This document shows positions 47,347 through 60,374 of a DNA stretch of 64,000 nucleotides, piece by piece. The notes beneath the pieces are model-generated. The model was not told where the DNA came from. It ran no database searches and saw only the letters and a program-made list of their open reading frames with translations. How positions within the stretch are numbered: position 1 is the first letter of the stretch; each line of letters begins with the position of its first letter. The position numbers were made by a program, and so were the translations under genes. Where the stretch lies: assembly GCA_963682055.1 (NCBI GenBank), contig OY821742.1, positions 8,579,816-8,643,815 of the forward strand, written 5' to 3'. This stretch comes from Primula veris. Lineage: Eukaryota; Streptophyta; Magnoliopsida; Ericales; Primulaceae.

Positions 47347-48873
47347 TTATCCAGTGAAAGCAGCAGTGGCGGTAACGTAATATCCAACAGAAAAGCCAGC
47401 ATGAACAAAGCACAAGATACCTCCGAGGGACAAGTAGTGGTGGTGTGTAAAACCGCATGTCTCTCTTGATTTGTGGTTTGATTTGGTTCCGATAACGAGC
47501 AATCCTAATCCAATTGCCAGTACAACCCTGTCCATTTAGATTTAAAAAAATGAAGAATATGTTTCTTCGATATGTAACTACGTCCACACAAGAGAAATGT
47601 TATTATCATCTTGAAGCGTCATATCCATGAGACAAAGTAAGGTAAAAACAAACACTGGATGCAACGCAATTGCGAAATATAAAATTTTGACATGATAACT
47701 GTAGGGAAACAGAGTATAATTTCATACAATTTTCAACCAAAACGAAACATCCGATATGATTAAGGGTTAAACCCCAGGATTATTCTTTGCCCCTACATTC
47801 CGTTTTCTCAACCAATGTGAAATATAGTCCCATACATTTTTAGAATACTTTTGAGTTCTCATCACATTTCTCCCTACATAAACACTTACAAAAACAAAGT
47901 TTGTGTTTATTGTCATTTTTGTCGCTTGTAGTTTACAGAATTGTGAGGTTGAAAATTACCATGTAAAAAAAAGGCATGCCAAAGAGCATTGCTTGCTAGG
48001 GGGTGCCTTTCGAATCTCTTCATGTGTACAAACACTGCAACCACCAACCATATTCGCGACAACGTGAGCAATGCAAAGAATGATTGCTGCAGCCACACCT
48101 AACCTGTAGGCCTCTGCGCTTGGCTCCTTGCACTCAAATAACCATAGTCTCATGTGCTGCTCCTGTATCCCAGAATTTAGTTATTTACTTACACAACGCA
48201 TGGTATATATACTTATCTGTGAAAGTTCAGAACAAAATGCCGTAACTTTGTTTAGGAAAAATAATCGTAGTATATGGGTGACTATTTAATACCAAAACAT
48301 CCTCCTCAATTTCCTCCTTCTGTTATTACTCACTTCTGCGCTTGTACATAATATTTGATGTTACTATCCGTTACCCACTTGCGATCCATATACTCTTTGT
48401 TGCATTAGGTGCTTCGTATATATTTGATATCAAAATGTACATGCCTTGCCTTGCTTAGTGATAAAAGAGACAGAAAGAGAGGGAGAAGTGATCTACAAAA
48501 AAAAAAAAAATTGGGTGTAAATTTGAATTTGTAAATCCATCCCTAGTATTGCATTACTATTTGGGTTTCTCATTATTTCAATGAATTTGTTTAACAATAA
48601 TCACTGTTCTTCCGGACGACATTTAAGTAACTGTAGTTTTTATACTGATTCTGTAATTAGTTTTGGCATATTGGAATACCTACTCGAATAGTCGTGGATA
48701 AATAGCAAAAAGTAAATAGTGAAGGGTACAATGTGAGACTAACACTCTTTAACAATATAATGTAAAAGGAGAACCTGGCTTTGAGCGGCTTCGGCTTTAA
48801 TTCCAAGTATCCCTGCTACTATATCCAGCACAACAATCAAAAGGCAAGCAAACATACCAACCATTCTACTCAT
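47347..48873 (-). CDS. DUF1218 family four-helix membrane protein
   Basis: Exons on the minus strand: 48873-48775, 48162-47960, 47527-47347. They total 483 nt and close as 160 residues. The N-terminal hydrophobic segment (MFACLLIVVLDIVAGILGI) is followed by the family hallmark region ECKEPSAEAYRLGVAAA, then ANMVGGCSVC. The third exon contributes VVLAIGLGLLVIGT and SLGGILCFVHAGFSVGYYV. Four membrane segments and conserved Cys residues match plant DUF1218 proteins, some of which (MWL proteins) affect secondary-wall lignin; the rest are uncharacterised. Length is slightly short for the family. It lies convergent to TPS-4, with stop codons about 680 bp apart. A truncated copy lies at 24496-40508. 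Confidence 0.85.
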
Positions 48874-50910
48874 GTTTGCAGAAAAATATGATTCGCAGAA
48901 AAGTTTGTCAAATCAAGCAACAAAGTTGGGAGAACATCTATACAACACGAACAGTATATATAAGGGTGAATAAAGTGTGCATTAATTACTATGTTATCTG
49001 TAAAAGATAATGCAAGTGTGATTAGATGCGATAATGCATGGAAAAAAGCCTCTTTTGTCCACAAACAGTGTAAAATTCTTTTTAACTTTTGAAATGGTGT
49101 CTTCTTTTACACTTGTGGTTAGATTCTTATGAAAGGGTAACAAGGAAAGTAAGGGCATAAACCAGCTCACAAGTAACGTGCTGTAAAAAAAAAGAGTTGA
49201 TCCACGGATAGTGAAAGGGGTCAGATAAATCAATTTTTTGCGGTTTTCATGGACTTGAAATAATAATAATACAACTCTGCCTTCAAAATATAAGGAAGGA
49301 ATGGAAATGAGTATACCAGATACAGCCGAATAAACAGGAAACAAAGAGAAAAAGATGAGAGTAGAGCAAATATATTGTATGCTATGAAGAAATGATATAC
49401 ACATATTTATAAAATGGCTAAAAAGTATTATTTCTTATTTGTGCAATTTTTAATTCTGGGTCATTGTCGAGTATCTCAAGTAAAGAGGTTCCTTACGAAG
49501 AACCAGAAAATTAGTTTCCTTGAGACTTTCCAAGCCAACTATCTACAAAATAGTATTTCATCCTCAATTTGTTGATACGGGGGTGCTGAAATTTATATGA
49601 ACTAATTTTGTTACTCTTTCTATTTCTATTTAATTGTCAATTACGAAACTACGTGCAATTTTGACCGGCCAAGAACTTTTATCAAAATTGTCGTAATTAA
49701 AATTTTCAAAAGTTAATCATATAGTTCAGATGTTAAATTTTATGATTAGATTTTTTAAAAAAATCATTTAGACAATTTTGATATAATTTATAAGCAGATC
49801 AAAATTGTACATAGTTTCGTAATTAACAAATAAATGGGAACGAATGGAGTATTACAATTTACAGGGGTGATAAAAGGCTAAAATCTGTAAAAGTTTGATA
49901 TAATATAAGGCCAAAATCGGGTTTATCTTAATACGAGGGGCGCTTGAAAGGGGAAAAAAGATATTATGAGAAATTTAATTGCCGACACTTGTCGACAATT
50001 AAAATTAGCTCCTGAAGTCCTATTTTAGAGGCCCATGGAGAGGGCTATCCTATACAGTTGGATGTTACCCCATTACCATAGGCCGGTGTTGGTTTCTAGC
50101 CGATAGGCCGGTGTTGGTTTCTAGCCGAAGTTCAAGGTGCATTAAAATTTAAAGACATAAATCCATACTGATTTTACCACATAAATGAGCAACCAAATAC
50201 TTCACTACTGTCAAAAAAGAAATATGAACTGCATTAGAGAACAGTTTTCGTAGCAAAAACATTTCCCTCCCGGTATAATTTCCTGCTGATTATTAAAAAG
50301 AAATAAATAAGAGAAAAAAATTCCAAACCATCAGCACAACAGTAAAGTTTATGAGGAAAAAGTATAATAATCCCGAAGACAAAAGAAGGCAAGGGGTCGG
50401 TAGGACACACATCTATAGTCTACCACATTATAAGAGAATAATTCTGATTCTAAGTGAAACCTTCTACAAGGAAAGAGCTATCAAAATTCAAATCGGAAGT
50501 GAGACAAGAAAAGATTGCTGTTAAACAGGTCTATTTTCGCAAACAAGTGCAAACTGGCAGAAAAAAGGAATACTGGCATTTTATATATGAAAAACTGGCA
50601 CAACACTAGATCCAAACTATATAAGCTACACTGAACTATCTATCTTCTTAATTCTTATACCTTTTCGCTATAAATTAGACACAAATCTAGAGGGGGGAAA
50701 TACAAAACACTGCACCACTAAAATTAACTGCAAATAAAAAACTTAAAGATCTAATTAGCTATACATAAGAATGAAGATACAGCAGCAAAAGCAACAGCCA
50801 TGTCGCTTCGCAGCTATAACTAAAACCGACAAGTCATTCCATAGTTGATGAATTCCCACTAAAAATTTATATAAAAGGTCCATGGCTGCTTCGATATTTT
50901 CTTCTACACC
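48874..50910. other. Intergenic region between the DUF1218 and ATXR3-like genes
   Basis: Upstream region of the DUF1218 gene and downstream region of the ATXR3-like gene, both on the minus strand. A hydrophobic open frame at 48994-49404 (minus) has no family resemblance and is judged chance. A Stowaway-like MITE lies at 49614-49849. A 26-bp direct repeat (TAGGCCGGTGTTGGTTTCTA) occurs near 50080-50125. Confidence 0.55.
49614..49849. mobile_element. Stowaway-like MITE
   Basis: 236 bp flanked by TA. The left end CTCTTTCTATTTCTATTTAA and the right end (CTCCATTCGTTCCCATTTAT on the complement) are imperfect inverted repeats of the Stowaway type. Inner inverted blocks (ACGTGCAATTTTGACC against GATCAAAATTGTAC) extend the symmetry. 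No coding capacity. Confidence 0.65.
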
Positions 50911-53900
50911 TCATCGGTCCCAATTTGCCTGAAAAATGGCAGGTCTGTGCTTCAACCAATGGACCATCTCCTTGTCAAGTGGAGTACTATCCAGTACAGA
51001 ATCCAGCATTGGACTCCCAAAAATTTTTGGAAAATCCTTAAATGACCAAATACGATCGCTCGGCCATGGCTTCTGGGGTTGCTTCTCCTGTTTTTAAATT
51101 CAAAAAATAAGGTCTTAATACTCCTGAAAATTTGCAAAAAGAAAAAGGCAGGCATGCCCTAACAACCTAACAACCTAACTAAATAAATAAATAGGAAATT
51201 CTTAGAGAGAAAATAAGTATCGAGACAAACAAATACTTACCATCCTAGCTAACATGAGTTTCAGAGTCCTAGGACCATAAACACGTTGTCGAGATGGCCT
51301 ATGGACTTTGGCGTAAAAGGAATCGATTTCTGGTAACTGGAGACAACCTTTACTAGCTTTGGCTAAATTGCAATCTGGCTCAGCATCAGCTTGGTTGTGC
51401 CAATAAATTAATTGCCCTAAACAATAATTTTCACTATATGTCTTGCAATATTCATGCAATCCTGATGCCAACTTGTCAGCAAACTTAGGACCCAAGTCTA
51501 AGGGACTAATATAAACAGGTGGAGAAGTGACCATCTTGTACTCCTGCACAACCAGAAACACAGATGATTTAGATGACAGAGGACACTTTATGAAAACTTT
51601 TCAAAAATGTACATCTCACACGAATATGAAAACTTTTCATGCATAAGGAATTTGGTGAAAAGACTCGGTGGAACAAGGTCTCACAAAAAGACAACAGTTC
51701 TGCAAATCTACTTTCAAAACACACAAACATAAGTAAAACCTATAAGGGGAAAGTTTCTCATTTAAAAAAGCTTTAGCGTTTAAGAGCAAGGTGTAAACTT
51801 TTTTAGGCTTTTCAGCAAGGCATTTCTTTCCCCTATACAAGTAAAAGCAAGGGGATTAAAGCAAGTTTCTTAAAACACTTCTATTTATGCTTCAAAAAAA
51901 AGGGGCTCCAAAATGCAAAGTTATAGAGGGGATCTCTAGAAAAAGAAAAAAAAACTGTATTTCAATTTTACAACAAAAAGGAACAAAAGACCCACCCGCA
52001 CTCTGAAGAAACACTTGGTATACGCATATATGTGAATCAAATCAGCCGCTGCATCATGCCTGCACTTGTTTGTACATGGAAGATCTCGAACCTCATCTCT
52101 CAACCTGTTTACCAAAGAAAGAGTGCAACTTCAGTCTTCAGTATGTTATAGCCAGATCAAAATGCTCATATACGTAGGGGAAAATAAAATTACCATTTTA
52201 GTGATTTCTGTAGCTCCTTTTGTATGTCATCAGAACTAGATGGATCATGAGCACGAATATTCGACTTCAGTTCCTTTAGCATGATATCATCCAAATAAGG
52301 TGTAATACACTGAATAAGTTCATCTACAAATGATCCCTCCCCTTTCCAGAGAAAAGACGCTGTTTCTTGAGGACTTAACCTCTCCAATGGGGGTGGGGCT
52401 TCCTTTGGATCCTCATAAACACGTCTCATGACATACCGAACCTGTAAAAGGATTCAAACAGTTAGAACATGATACTTTAGATTTTGGACAATCTTCTTTT
52501 GCGCCACTCTAATCTAATCACCACAGAGTACAACAAAGTAAAGGATTGATTTGTGGAAACAACCAAGGTAATTTATTGATATAATTCTAGAAAAAATGAA
52601 AAAGTACATAAAAAAAAAAAGCGAGTGGCACCTTGTCAAGGGTAAGGGCTAAATTTTGAAGCCTTTGGTTGTAGACTCCCTCAGCCTGTCTCATGGAGAA
52701 AAAAAATGGTAAGTATTAAGTATCAAATACTGTACGGGTTAAAGACCTTCATAATGTCAACGACAAATATAAAGAAAGGAGGGTGGTGTTATCAGTACGA
52801 AAACTCACCTGGATCTCAGCATCGTTTTTCTCATCGTCAATAGAGACATTTACAAAGTATTTCTTCTTCTCTTCCAAATTATGCCTCAAAATCTCCTGAG
52901 GAAGCTTAGTTCTTTCGAAATTGATAAACCTCACCTACAGGACAGATGACAGATGATAGGATCAGATAAAAGAACTTGTAAGGGTGAACATAGAAAATAA
53001 ATAAATACGCTTATAAGTAGATAGGTACCAGACGAGCAGTGTAAGCAATAAGCCAATCGGGTAATCCTGCAAGTAAACAACTTCCCAAGCCAGCCCTACC
53101 CAAGTCAATGTAATCTTCGTCTGATACAAAATTTAGCTCACAGGCCTCTAGCAACATTTGATATCTATCTAGTATTCCATGCCATTCCTTCAAAACCTGA
53201 TTCACATAAAGCAATCAGATAAGAAAGAAAAAAGGTTAGGTAAATATATGAAGCTGTAAAATTATGACTGTCAGGTACACAATGAATTACATTTGATAAA
53301 CCCTAAATAAAACATTCTGCATGCAGCATTACTGCAAATTTTTCCTATTTCATTTTTGGGGTTGGTGAGCATGATTGCAAGAAAAGGAGACACTTCCGTA
53401 AATGAGAGAAAATATACTGAAAAGTCAATTTATGAGAAATAGAGCAAGGACGTACCTTCTGATAGGCTCCTTCACCAGTCAGATTCAAGTAGCTCCCCCG
53501 GCACACCTGACTCCCACATAAACAAACTGAGGCTTCGTACTCTTCTTTGCTCTGTTATATAAATAGCCAAACAAAATGAGGACATATCATTACTCTCAAT
53601 GCTGCTATCAGATACAGAGATTACTTTCGACAATACGACAACTCAGACGCTCAAAAAATGTTACCTCTGTGACAGAATTATAATCAAAAGTAATCTCTTC
53701 ACCATACTCGATCGGCCGAACAGCATATATTCCAATCTGGTATTGTCCATCCACAGCAGTCACCCTGTTTCCAGAGAAGGGGAAAATGAATATCCTCAAG
53801 ATCAGAAATATCAGTGTTTTAAATAGCGTTATCGCTACCGTAGCGTTTTTTCGAGAGAAACGCTAAAAGCGTAAATAGCGTTGCTACATAGCGCTTTGCG

Positions 53901-56900
53901 GTATTTTATTTTTTTGCCTAAATACATATAAATATAGCATTAAATTCAAAACATCTAATAAAAATTAACTAAATATATATAAAAAATTGTAACTAGTAAT
54001 CACAAAATGATTATACTTGAGATGCCAGAGTATTTACTTTGTTTGCAAGAGTTTTGGGGTTTGATTCTCTTTAAACTCCAATAATTTCATTAAAATTTTG
54101 ACCAAAAATAAAAAATATTTTATTTTTTTCGATTGCACCCGCTATAGCGTAAATAGCGTCCACTATAGCGTAAATAGCGTTCCTATAGCGCGAATTTAGC
54201 GTTTTTCCATCCAAATAGCGTTTTAGCGTTGCGTTTTTCTTTCAAAAACCAATATATCGCACAACGTTGTGCAACGTTGCGAGCTTTTTAAAACAGTGAG
54301 AAATATAACTACTACAAGTCAACAACAGACTGTCTACAACACAAAAATTAGGGAAACCACAAAATTTTCAAGACATTTGACTTGAGACTCGTGAATAAGC
54401 TAAGTAACCTAGTTCGTCGTGAAGGGTCATTACTGCAGGATGGAGAGACATTCCAAGTGTCCCAAGCAAAACATTCATTAATTCAAATAACTAACAAACA
54501 GAGTATGCAAAATTTGTGTGTCGGACAGGAAAAAGATTATACGTATAAATAAATGTTTAAAACATACTTTGCTTCACAATTTGGACGACAAGAATGACAA
54601 ATTCGACTTGCATAGTTTGCTCTGTGCATGGCATCAACAACAACTATATCATATCCTTCTGCATCACCCTGTTATTTAAAAACCAATATAAACATCCATG
54701 GGGAAAACAAAAGGAACCACAGGGTACATAGATATAACAGAGACAAAAAAGAGTCGAAAGTGTATAGGAATTACCTTTGGCCTCTCAAGATAAATATTGT
54801 AGAACTCTGGCGCATCTTTACTATCTTTCTGGAAAGATTTAACTCCATCTTGCTTCTCGAACCATTTCCAAGCAGGATAAACCTGATTGAAAAGAGATAA
54901 ACACTGTCAAAATCCCACTATAACCAAGAGACAAAGTCTATTGTAGTTTTATTAATTCGCTTGATTCAGGATTAAAACTCCAAATTAGGTAAGAGAACGC
55001 CAATCTAGTGTGTAATATACTAATATGATAGGGTAATTACATTATGATACACCAAAAATTCTTACCTCGCCGAGAAATTCCACCACAAAGTCATCTTCAC
55101 CAAAACCTCCATCTTTATTGCAAACAACACCAAGCCCCTGATTGCCACAAGGAAAGTAATCAGAAATTAGAAAGACATTATCAGGATCATAATAGGAAAT
55201 GACGCTAATTACTCTACTCTAATAATTAAAACCTAGCTAAAGTAAATACTCCAATAAATAGAAAACTATACCTTCCTGTAAGCGACATAAATATCATCTG
55301 GACGACTATCAATGGCCTTCAATATAGATTTACAAATTTGCAAAGTCCGCAATTCACGGTCTTCTTCAGCAGTATTAAGAATCTCTTCAATAACAGGCCG
55401 CAACTTATACACCATAGGAGTGTTCCCAGATCCAGTGAAACGACGGACCTGCTTATTTAAAGTACGCAACAAAACATCTTCGATGAAGACATGCTTGTCT
55501 TGAAGAGTCCAATCTAATCCGTCCTTCATAGAATCAAGCAAAAGATTATGCGTATAAGGATCTACACCATAAACTTCCTGTTCGAGAACCTCAACTCCAA
55601 GTTCTTTCCGGGGCTTAAACTCTTTAACTTCAGGAATCTCCATATCAGACTCCTCTGTTCCGTTTTTCTGAGCACTGAGTTTTTCAGTATATCCGTCGGG
55701 TAAAGAGACCTGCATTTTTCTTTTAACTTCTTCTTCATCCGCTACGATTACGTACCTGTCGATAACATCGTATTTCCTCGTAACAGGAGGAACAAGGCTT
55801 GCTTTGGTCATTCGAGCACCCCATTCACGGTCGTCGTTCATAGAATCGACTCCGTCTTCTGTGAAATATGATCCATCTCGCGAGTCTGCAAATGCACTTC
55901 CGGATTGAGAGTCAGAGTCCTGATCTGAGTTCGAAACACTGCTCTCACTATCAGTTTCAGTTTCTTCAGATGACTTGTCAAGTTCACTCGCTGTCTCGCT
56001 TCCCGACTCCATAGTTTTCTTATTCAGCTTCGATAGACGCTTTTTAATTTCCCGGTCAGTAGCATTATCCCCATTATCAAAACTACCATTCATGAAGGAG
56101 GTTCCGTTACTCCTCATGTTTTTCTTTTCCAGCATTTTCTTACGCTTTTTATACTTTGAGTTACTATCGTCCTTCCAGTTCTTCATCGACTCTTCTTTTT
56201 CATGAGACTTCTTAGACTTGTCATCTAAACGAGCTGCGAGCCGGACGAATAATGTAACAATGCGATTCATGTCTCCCTCTTCACCACGTTTTTTTGCTCT
56301 GCATTCATGAAACAAGTGAGAGAAAAGAATATGAAAGATGTACACCGAGTCCAACGTGGTATTTAACAAAATAATAAGAAACTTAAGGATGATAGCAGAA
56401 TGCAAGCTTTATACTCAAATGAAATAAACAAGGCTTACTTAATAGCATCTCTGCACATTCGGGTTATATCTTCCTTAACAGCGCTCAAGCCTCGAGAAGA
56501 ATAATAGCCATTCTTCATTCTATCTTCCATCTCAGCAACCTATTAGAGGGGAAACGGAAAAGGATTTCAACGACTTCTACACTTCTAGCAAAGCAAGAAT
56601 ATATTAAAATTAGAAGAAGATCAGTACCTTGGGTACAAAAAAGTCAAATGGATTCTCCTTCATTATATCAGTTATGCCCCCAGTTAGCAACTCCTCCATC
56701 TTTTTGTAACTATTTTCCGATTTCTTCAAGGCCCATCGCCTCAAACGAGCTTCTCTAGAAATGATAGAAGATGACCTTCTAGCATCAAATGGTTTGGAAC
56801 GTTTGTACAGGCTTTTATGGAATAATTGATTTGTGTCCCTCTTATCCACGCTTTCAAAATAATCCTTTAGACCACTAGAATCATCCATATTGGCTCCATT

Positions 56901-59873
56901 ATAAGTTCTGAAAACCGACATATTTCGCTCATTTGTGTGTTTAACGCTCCTTGTTGGCAAACCTCGACTCTTGATCCAATTAATTGTGGGAAATTTATCT
57001 GCTAATTCACCAAGCTGACTGCATCCTCTAATATCTAAACTAGCTAGAAAGGGGAATGACTGGATAACCCTTTCAAGCCCACCTGAGGAGATGTTAGTGC
57101 AACCAAACAGGACCAAAGAAGTAATTTTTTCTTTCCGATACCCCGTCTGCAAATGAAATATAATAGGAAACAAATAAATCAAATCCCAGTCAGAATCAAC
57201 TCCTAGCAACATCATAAAATCTGCAAAACTAGATAAACAAATGAGCCCAAAGACTTACCATGACGCTCCAGATCATGGAGTCTGTGCAACTAAGGCCAAG
57301 AGATGACACATTCACATTTTTAGAAATATCCTTGTAAATAGTGGACACTGTTTTCCAGTGCTTACAAGTCAAACCAGCATGCACAAAGGATTTTATGTCG
57401 GTACGAAGGAAGTGGAAAATTCTTGCCAGAATATGACCGTCAAGTACACCCCAACTCTCAAATTTAACGTCAGAAACAGAGTTGTTGGCTTCTTGAAAAA
57501 TTGAATCTTCACACAAATCATCAAATGCAATTTCATCCTGAACTAAAAATTCTTCGTCCATTTCACCATCCTCCATGCTCCCATCAAGCACCAGCCTGGC
57601 TCTTTTGTCTGCAAAAAATAGAATATATGATAGCCGATAACAAGACGCAAATCATAATCTTAACAATGAATATGAGGTTATATAAACTTCTCAGGGGAAA
57701 AAAAGAGTCAAAAGAGATCGACCAAGCCAGATGGCCATACAGATGCATCAGCATGGCTTTCGGAGCAAACAATGCAAAATCCATAAAGAAAAAGAAAAAA
57801 GGTATTTTGTAAACGTGATACAGATAATCTCTAAAATTAAACCAGAAATTTGCAAAATGACCTGACTAGTACCAAAAAGGTATGATGGGGTTCTAAAAAA
57901 AATCGACACCATGGATTTTGACCAAAAAGAAATAAAAAAAATTACCACTAGTAAAGCTACAGACTGAAGGAGGAAGAGGATGGGTTAGGAAACTTAAAAG
58001 TTCAATATTTAATTTGCGTCAACAGCAAAAAATATAATGACAGGAAAAAAAAAAGGTAAGCTGCAAAGAACCCACATGTACTAAGGGGGTTTCACAAATA
58101 ACCCCATGTACTTAAATTACTATCAGTTAACCCCCATGTACTATCTAGTTTTGCGAAAAACAATCATGACCTATTATAGAAAGGTATAAAGTTGGGTTTG
58201 AAGTCTGGAGACTGTTGTTTTGAAACATGTATTTTGNNNNNNNNNNNNNNNNNNNNNNNNNNNNNNNNNNNNNNNNNNNNNNNNNNNNNNNNNNNNNNNN
58301 NNNNNNNNNNNNNNNNNNNNNNNNNNNNNNNNNNNNNNNNNNNNNNNNNNNNNNNNNNNNNNNNNNNNNNNNNNNNNNNNNNNNNNNNNNNNNNNNNNNN
58401 NNNNNNNNNNNNNNNNNNNNNNNNNNNNNNNNNNNNGCCCGATTTCGCATCCATGACAGCTGGCACATGAGGTGGCGTATCGCATATATCCATGTCTTCC
58501 TCCATAGAAAGAAGCTCCTCCACGTTATTTTCAGACTTCTTCTCCTCGTTCCGGGACTGCTCTTCTAAAAGCTGCTTGTTTTCGGGCTTTTTCTCAACTT
58601 TTTCGTTCTCATGCAGCACTTTCGACTTGTCTTTAGACTCTTTTGCCGAGGCTTGAGGCTCTTTCTTATCAGCCTTCTCGCCCTTCTTTTTACTTCCGTA
58701 ACCACTCTGCTTCTTCTCATACAGCCCAGCTTTCTTATTCTGCCTATTCCTTGCAACAGGCGTAGCCTCGTTAGGCGACTTGTCTCTCTCATCACGGTAC
58801 CTGCCCCGATCATGTGGTGACCACTCGGAGTAGCTAGGGCTCCGGTCCCTGTAATCATAATGGCGTACACGTTCCGAAGGTGACCTATCGTGACGAACAG
58901 GCGGGCTCCTATCCCTATGATCAGTGTACCTCTCCCACTCCCGAGGCGACACCTCAGCATGACGTGGCGAACGTTCATTAAAGGACACTCTAGAAGGTGG
59001 TGAACGCTCATTATAGGACACTCTAGAAGGTGGTGAACGCTCGTAAGACACTCTAGAAGGTGGTGAATCGTAATGCCTAGAGGAGTATTTATCCGAAGGT
59101 GCGTTACTATTCTTAGAAAAACGACGCGTAGGCTCTAGAAACGCATTACTATTCCCATCCTCAGAGGATATTCTACGGATTTTCGAGCTCGTGTAGCTAT
59201 TATTACCATCGTTATATCCACCGTAACGCTTATCATCATTACTTTCAAAATCCTTACACTGTCTCTTCAGGTGATTCTTACCATTACTATGCTGAGCACT
59301 ATTCTGGGCACTACTATTATTGACATTATTGTTCAATGAGCTATCTTCGACTACGATTTTCGATCCCAGCCTGGGGTTTCTCTTCGGTCCAGCTTCCCAT
59401 TTATTATCAAACTTCTTGAAAACCGAACCTTTTTGAGCCAGAAACTTACCAGAAGGCGTCTCGTAGTCCCAGTCATCCTCCCTTGCCATGTCATCACCGC
59501 GCCTCACCCTACTTGCCACATCATTCTTATGCCACCTGTCGCCTACAAACTCATTTCTAGACCCTCTTAAAGGCTCTTTCCTATGGTGCTTTTCGTTGTA
59601 CCTAAACTCGCGTTTACGGACTTTCTCGGGGTCCCACCTAGCCCACCTCTCTCCTCCTCCATCTTCCCTCTCTACAACCTTCCCCGAGACGACAAACTCC
59701 CCGTTCTCCCCCTCTACAAAGGAACCCAACTCGCCCTCTTCAAGATTACTATCGAAACAATGCTCGACTTTACCATCGCTTTTCTTACTAAAATCGTCTC
59801 GTTTCGACTTCATCTTCATCATCTCCTTTCTAGTCACCAACTTGCAATTTAGTAACAATTTGACCCAATTCAA
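50911..59873 (-). CDS. ATXR3: ATXR3/SDG2-like SET-domain histone H3K4 methyltransferase (assembly-gapped)
   Basis: Minus strand. Exon 1 runs 59873-58437 and ends in the N gap. Further exons: 57608-57259, 57146-56628, 56539-56439, 56298-55272, 55137-55066, 54882-54775, 54668-54568, 53764-53665, 53551-53456, 53196-53029, 52934-52809, 52685-52632, 52441-52194, 52104-51996, 51543-51241, 51087-50911 (stop). The N-terminus is acidic then rich in RS/SPPSR-type repeats, ending EEDMDICDTPP as in ATXR3 proteins. Next come a region with SWGVLDGHILARIFHFL and a leucine-rich stretch. The SET domain spans 55137-53456: FGEDDFVVEFLGE, RICHSCRPNCEAK, GEEITFDYNS, then a post-SET-like CLCGSQVC. ATXR3/SDG2 is the main Arabidopsis H3K4 trimethylase. 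About 1,700 residues are visible against roughly 2,300 in Arabidopsis, so the missing part (including the expected GYF domain) lies in the gap. The start could instead be the Met codons at 59822-59813. Confidence 0.92.
53812..54298. mobile_element. hAT-type MITE in an intron within the SET domain
   Basis: 487 bp flanked by a perfect 8-bp duplication, AGAAATAT (53804-53811 and 54299-54306), diagnostic of hAT transposition. The ends are CAGTGTTTTAAATAGCG on the left and CACTGTTTTAAAAAGCTCG on the complement of the right. Subterminal regions carry many TAGCGT/ACGCTA repeats. It lies in the 803-nt intron between the exon with HSCRPNC and the exon with ITFDYN. No transposase is encoded. Confidence 0.88.
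58060..58236. repeat. Repeat-like sequence abutting the assembly gap
   Basis: Variants of CCCCATGTACT occur three times between about 58070 and 58145 in intronic sequence, just before the Ns. This looks like the edge of a dispersed repeat, which may be why the assembly broke here. Confidence 0.4.
58237..58436. other. Assembly gap (200 Ns)
   Basis: Exactly 200 unknown bases, a conventional placeholder length. ATXR3 coding sequence runs into its right edge and intron-like sequence lies at its left edge, so the true gap holds several exons and is probably much longer than 200 bp. Confidence 0.99.
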
Positions 59874-60079
59874 ACTTACCCATTAATCAAAACCCAATCT
59901 TTTACACTTTTTCGATCATTAGATCGGTTTTAAACCCCAATTCAAAGCTGGGTCGGTGGTGGGTAAAAAAACCCTAGGTTTTGATTTTTATTTATTTTTA
60001 ATCAAAAAAAATCAAATTAGAATAAAACCCAGTCGCTATTTTGAACCCAGAATCAAGAATATATTGGAGATTTAAATAA

Positions 60080-60300
60080 AAGCACAGAGAGCTTATATAT
60101 ATATAGAGAGATAGATATAGATATATAGATATATACGGGTTTTGAACAGACGAGATGAGAGAGAGAGAGATAATATAAGCCCTAAAATAGAGGAGAGAGA
60201 GAGATCTGATTAAATTAAAGTTTACTACTAAACCTTTCGAAATTATATATATTCACCTAATAGGCTAGTTTCCTACTATATAATATATATATATATATAA
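60080..60300. promoter_or_regulatory. 5' region of the ATXR3-like gene with GA and TA repeats
   Basis: GAGA-rich tracts (about 60143-60205) and TA repeats (about 60095-60135 and 60280-60299) lie 200-430 bp upstream of the start codon. GA/CT-rich leaders are common in plant housekeeping genes. The transcription start is not defined by the sequence. Confidence 0.35.
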
Positions 60301-60374
60301 CATTATGATTTTACTTTTTATTACCATGTTTTGGAAATTATTTTTTTCTAGTAAATTGAATCTACTTTGAAATG

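Noticed and set aside
48994..49404. Hydrophobic 136-residue open frame on the minus strand
   Set aside because: AT-rich sequence read as Phe/Leu/Ile/Ser, with no recognised motif or splice support. It lies in the upstream region of the DUF1218 gene and is judged chance.
58145..58568. Open frames running through the N gap on both strands
   Set aside because: Unknown bases cannot show stop codons, so these frames are artefacts of the gap.
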